Source: Arthrobacter sp. ov118 (GTDB lineage: Bacteria > Actinomycetota > Actinomycetes > Actinomycetales > Micrococcaceae). From it: DNA of 64,000 nucleotides. Under the pieces are notes generated by a model. The model was not told where the DNA came from and did not search any database. It saw only the letters and a program-made list of their open reading frames with translations. Within the stretch, counting starts at the first letter, position 1, and the number at the start of each line of letters is the position of its first letter. Positions 62,175 to 64,000 of this stretch are shown here, piece after piece. The stretch is from NCBI RefSeq assembly GCF_900116495.1, contig NZ_FPAY01000005.1, forward strand, positions 124,001-188,000. Direction: 5' to 3'. The translations under genes and the position numbers were made by a program.

Positions 62175-63116
62175 TCACAGGATCCGGACCCGCGCCCCCT
62201 TGATCTCCACCTCGGTGAGCTTGACACTTTCGTCAGGAGGGTTGTTGGGCCAGTGGAAGACCAAGTAGCCCTTTCCCTTGGAGGTGCGGAGGATCATGCC
62301 GTGGCCGCCGTTGCTGGACCACAGGGGCCGGTCGTGCTGCATCCAGGGCCCCGTGATGGTTCCACTTTCTGATTCGGCGATGCCCATCGCGTATCCTGCG
62401 TCCCCGTGGCTCGACCACAGCATCAGCAGCGACCCCTCGGGCGATCGGATGAGAAAAGGACCATCGGTGAACATCGGGTCCTTGGCAAGGTTCAGGCCCT
62501 CCGGTGGTTCGACCCCGTCCGGGAACTGCAGTGGCCTGCTCCAACCTGCCGATGAAGCTGCGAACAACAGGATTGGCTCACCCACGCCAGCTTTTAGGTC
62601 TTGTGACAGGCGGAGCGCGTACATCTCGCCGTCAGAGATTCCTGCTTTGTCGGGTGTCCCCTCCGCGCCGCGGCTGTAGAGCAACCAGGGGACAGAGCCG
62701 TCATCAACGAAAAGCGTTCCGTCGAGGCTTGGCTCCGACACCGGTGTCACGGGTCCATCGCTCCACGGCTCGTAAGGGCCTGTGGGGTGGTCCGCGACCA
62801 GGACTGCGACTCCGCGGGGGTGCGCGCCGGTGGAGGTGGCGAATGTGGCGAGCATGAAGAACCGTCCGTTAACGGAGTGGACTTCCGGCGCCCAGTACTG
62901 GCTGTCCCCCCAGAAGCCGTGCGGGGGGCGGAACGCGGCAATGGGGCCATACCAGTGCTCGAGATCATCGCTGATGTAGCAGTCGAAGCCAGTCGCGGGC
63001 CCTCCCCAGACGTTATCGTCGGTGGTCCCGAAAAGGACGAACTCACCTGGAAACGGCTCCAGGATGAACGGATCACGCATCCGAATGTCTTCAAGGCGGA
63101 GTTGTTCAGCGGGCAT
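62175..63116 (-). CDS. Glycoside hydrolase family 43-like protein
   Basis: A 313-residue five-bladed beta-propeller-type glycosidase without signal peptide. Catalytic candidates: Asp in DIRMRDPFIL (base), Asp in the DGTLFVDDGS region, and Glu/Asp in MFTDGPFLIRS. HTVNGRFFML-like and GPYEPWSD blades are typical. AAAGGAA lies 5 bp before ATG 63116. Likely acts on arabino- or xylo-oligosaccharides inside the cell. Confidence 0.85.
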   Translation of the reverse strand: MPAEQLRLEDIRMRDPFILEPFPGEFVLFGTTDDNVWGGPATGFDCYISDDLEHWYGPIAAFRPPHGFWGDSQYWAPEVHSVNGRFFMLATFATSTGAHPRGVAVLVADHPTGPYEPWSDGPVTPVSEPSLDGTLFVDDGSVPWLLYSRGAEGTPDKAGISDGEMYALRLSQDLKAGVGEPILLFAASSAGWSRPLQFPDGVEPPEGLNLAKDPMFTDGPFLIRSPEGSLLMLWSSHGDAGYAMGIAESESGTITGPWMQHDRPLWSSNGGHGMILRTSKGKGYLVFHWPNNPPDESVKLTEVEIKGARVRIL

Positions 63117-63639
63117 CTGCGTTCCTTTGCTCGGGTTGGCGGCTCACCGCGTCCGGGTGCCCGGCCTGGTTCATGCGCCGATACCAGTCTTGCCGTCTTG
63201 GGCAACCGTTTGGAGAATCACTTTCGCCCAATGGAAGCTTTTGCCGCCAGTGCTTTTGATCCTTGGTCCGGCCATCCATGGGATGGTCGGACCGGTTTTT
63301 CTCTTGAAGCAGCGCAAGTGGCCGGTCCGAGGGCACGACGGAAAACGCCAGGCCAGGTCGGAGCGTTGAAATCGAGAAGGACTTCATCGACTCGGCAGTG
63401 AAGACCTTGTCTGTGCTATAGGTCACGACTGCTATTAGGCGGCAGCACACCCCATTTGACCGTCCCAACTCCCCTCCACCGAACCACCGGCCCCAAGCCG
63501 TAGGGGTGCTGCCCGCCTTTAAGTACTGACGCAATTCGGCTGTCTGGAGGTCGGCTAGATCGCCCTGCGTGTGGGCAGACGTCAGCACGTTTTTCGTTGT
63601 TCGACAATGCCCGGTTGGCGAGCGGATACTGAAGAAACC
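63117..63639. other. 523-bp region between the GH43-like gene and the SARP gene
   Basis: No gene is supported. It contains a plus-directed terminator at 63265-63300 that has no plus-strand gene in front of it. Confidence 0.4.
63265..63300 (+). terminator. Orphan rho-independent terminator
   Basis: A 13-bp stem (63265-63277 with 63281-63293, one G-T pair) with loop ATG, followed by GG and TTTTT (63296-63300). Confidence 0.7.
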
Positions 63640-64000
63640 ATGAAGCCTACCCAAAGCGGGTTGTGCATCCAGCTTCTCGGCTCGTTCATCGTGTACGTCA
63701 ACGGGAACGCCATCGAGAACAGCCACTGGCGGCTGCAGAAGGCAAAGGCCGTGGTGGCGATGCTGGCGTTGGCGCGTGGTCAGCGTGGCCGTCGCGAGCA
63801 GGTACTGGACCGCCTGTGGCCTGACATGGAGCCGGTGGCCGCCGCACGGAATCTGCATCAGACCCTGTACGTCGCTCGTCGTACGCTCGCTGGCGCCGGA
63901 GCCGGCAGCGACGGGCTGCTCGCCATCCGCGGTGAAGTGGTCGTGCTGGATGACACTGGCCCGGTCGATGTCGATGTCCTGCAGTTCGAGCGTTCGGCCG
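63640..64000 (+). CDS. SARP/BTAD-type transcriptional regulator (3' end missing)
   Basis: The frame opens at ATG 63640 and runs off the window; 120 residues are visible. CIQLLGSFIVYVNGNAIENSHW, KAVVAMLALARGQRGRREQVLDRLWPD and NLHQTLYVARRTL match the winged-helix DNA-binding domain of SARP/AfsR-type activators, and the following part begins the BTAD domain. Such factors bind direct repeats with 11-bp spacing close to the -10. The ribosome site is weak. Confidence 0.85.
   Translation, partial: MKPTQSGLCIQLLGSFIVYVNGNAIENSHWRLQKAKAVVAMLALARGQRGRREQVLDRLWPDMEPVAAARNLHQTLYVARRTLAGAGAGSDGLLAIRGEVVVLDDTGPVDVDVLQFERSA

Noticed and set aside
63640..64000. The SARP gene as regulator of the RTAACG regulon
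   Set aside because: The binding geometry would fit, but it lies 43 kb away, is incomplete and has no RTAACG pair near its own start; no direct link is visible.
1..64000. CRISPR arrays, riboswitches, integrases and phage structural genes
   Set aside because: I looked for them and found none: no regularly spaced repeats, no recognisable aptamer core, no recombinase motif and no tail or capsid genes.

Overview
The window is high-GC DNA with dense, short-spaced genes, frequent GTG/TTG starts, AGGAGG-type ribosome sites, five GAF-ANTAR proteins, a SARP-type regulator and a MimR-like activator. This points to an actinobacterium, most likely a soil member of the Micrococcaceae (Arthrobacter/Pseudarthrobacter type). 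The assignment is inferred from gene style and content; no rRNA or marker gene is present.

Region 1 (1-5 kb) is a tightly overlapping plus-strand operon. It encodes a conserved IHFARW-type protein, a DyP-type peroxidase, a catalase-superfamily protein and an animal-type haem peroxidase, so three unrelated haem-peroxidase folds lie in one transcription unit.

Region 2 (5-20.6 kb) is the most unusual part. It carries a metzincin, a DUF2278/lamin-tail protein, a thermolysin-like protease, a ComEC-type metallo-beta-lactamase-fold protein, a large alpha/beta hydrolase, an M36-like protease, a Gmad2-LysM protein, an M14 carboxypeptidase with a separately encoded pro-region-like protein, and several small proteins. 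None shows a classical signal peptide. Six of its transcription units, plus one site with no obvious target, are preceded by the same element: two RTAACG hexamers exactly 11 bp apart, ending 9-10 bp before a -10-like hexamer. This looks like a dedicated regulon, and the layout resembles GlnR/PhoP/SARP-class activator sites.

Region 3 (20.6-33.5 kb) has a ClC-YrhK fusion with glutamate decarboxylase (an acid-stress pair), a zinc-ribbon metallo-beta-lactamase-fold protein, a FAD-Rieske oxidoreductase, and five GAF-ANTAR RNA-binding regulators within 8 kb.

Region 4 (33.5-52 kb) is an accessory zone with decay. It has pseudogenes of two alpha/beta hydrolases, a frameshifted VOC protein and a truncated DUF1097 gene. 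It also has an oxidoreductase group (quinone oxidoreductase, SDR, old-yellow-enzyme) with a TetR regulator and a shared ACTCA-N4-TGAGT operator. A MimR-like activator stands opposite an amidohydrolase / DUF59 / sec-alcohol dehydrogenase set that normally accompanies propane monooxygenase, but the monooxygenase genes are absent. Two same-orientation tRNA-3'-end relics with adjoining hairpins (6.7 and 51.7 kb) may mark the edges of an island.

Region 5 (52-62 kb) is a complete selenocysteine module: a membrane formate dehydrogenase whose catalytic subunit has an in-frame UGA followed by a SECIS-like hairpin, its Fe-S and NrfD subunits, selD, tRNA-Sec (selC), selA and selB. The window ends with a GH43-like glycosidase and the start of a SARP/BTAD regulator.
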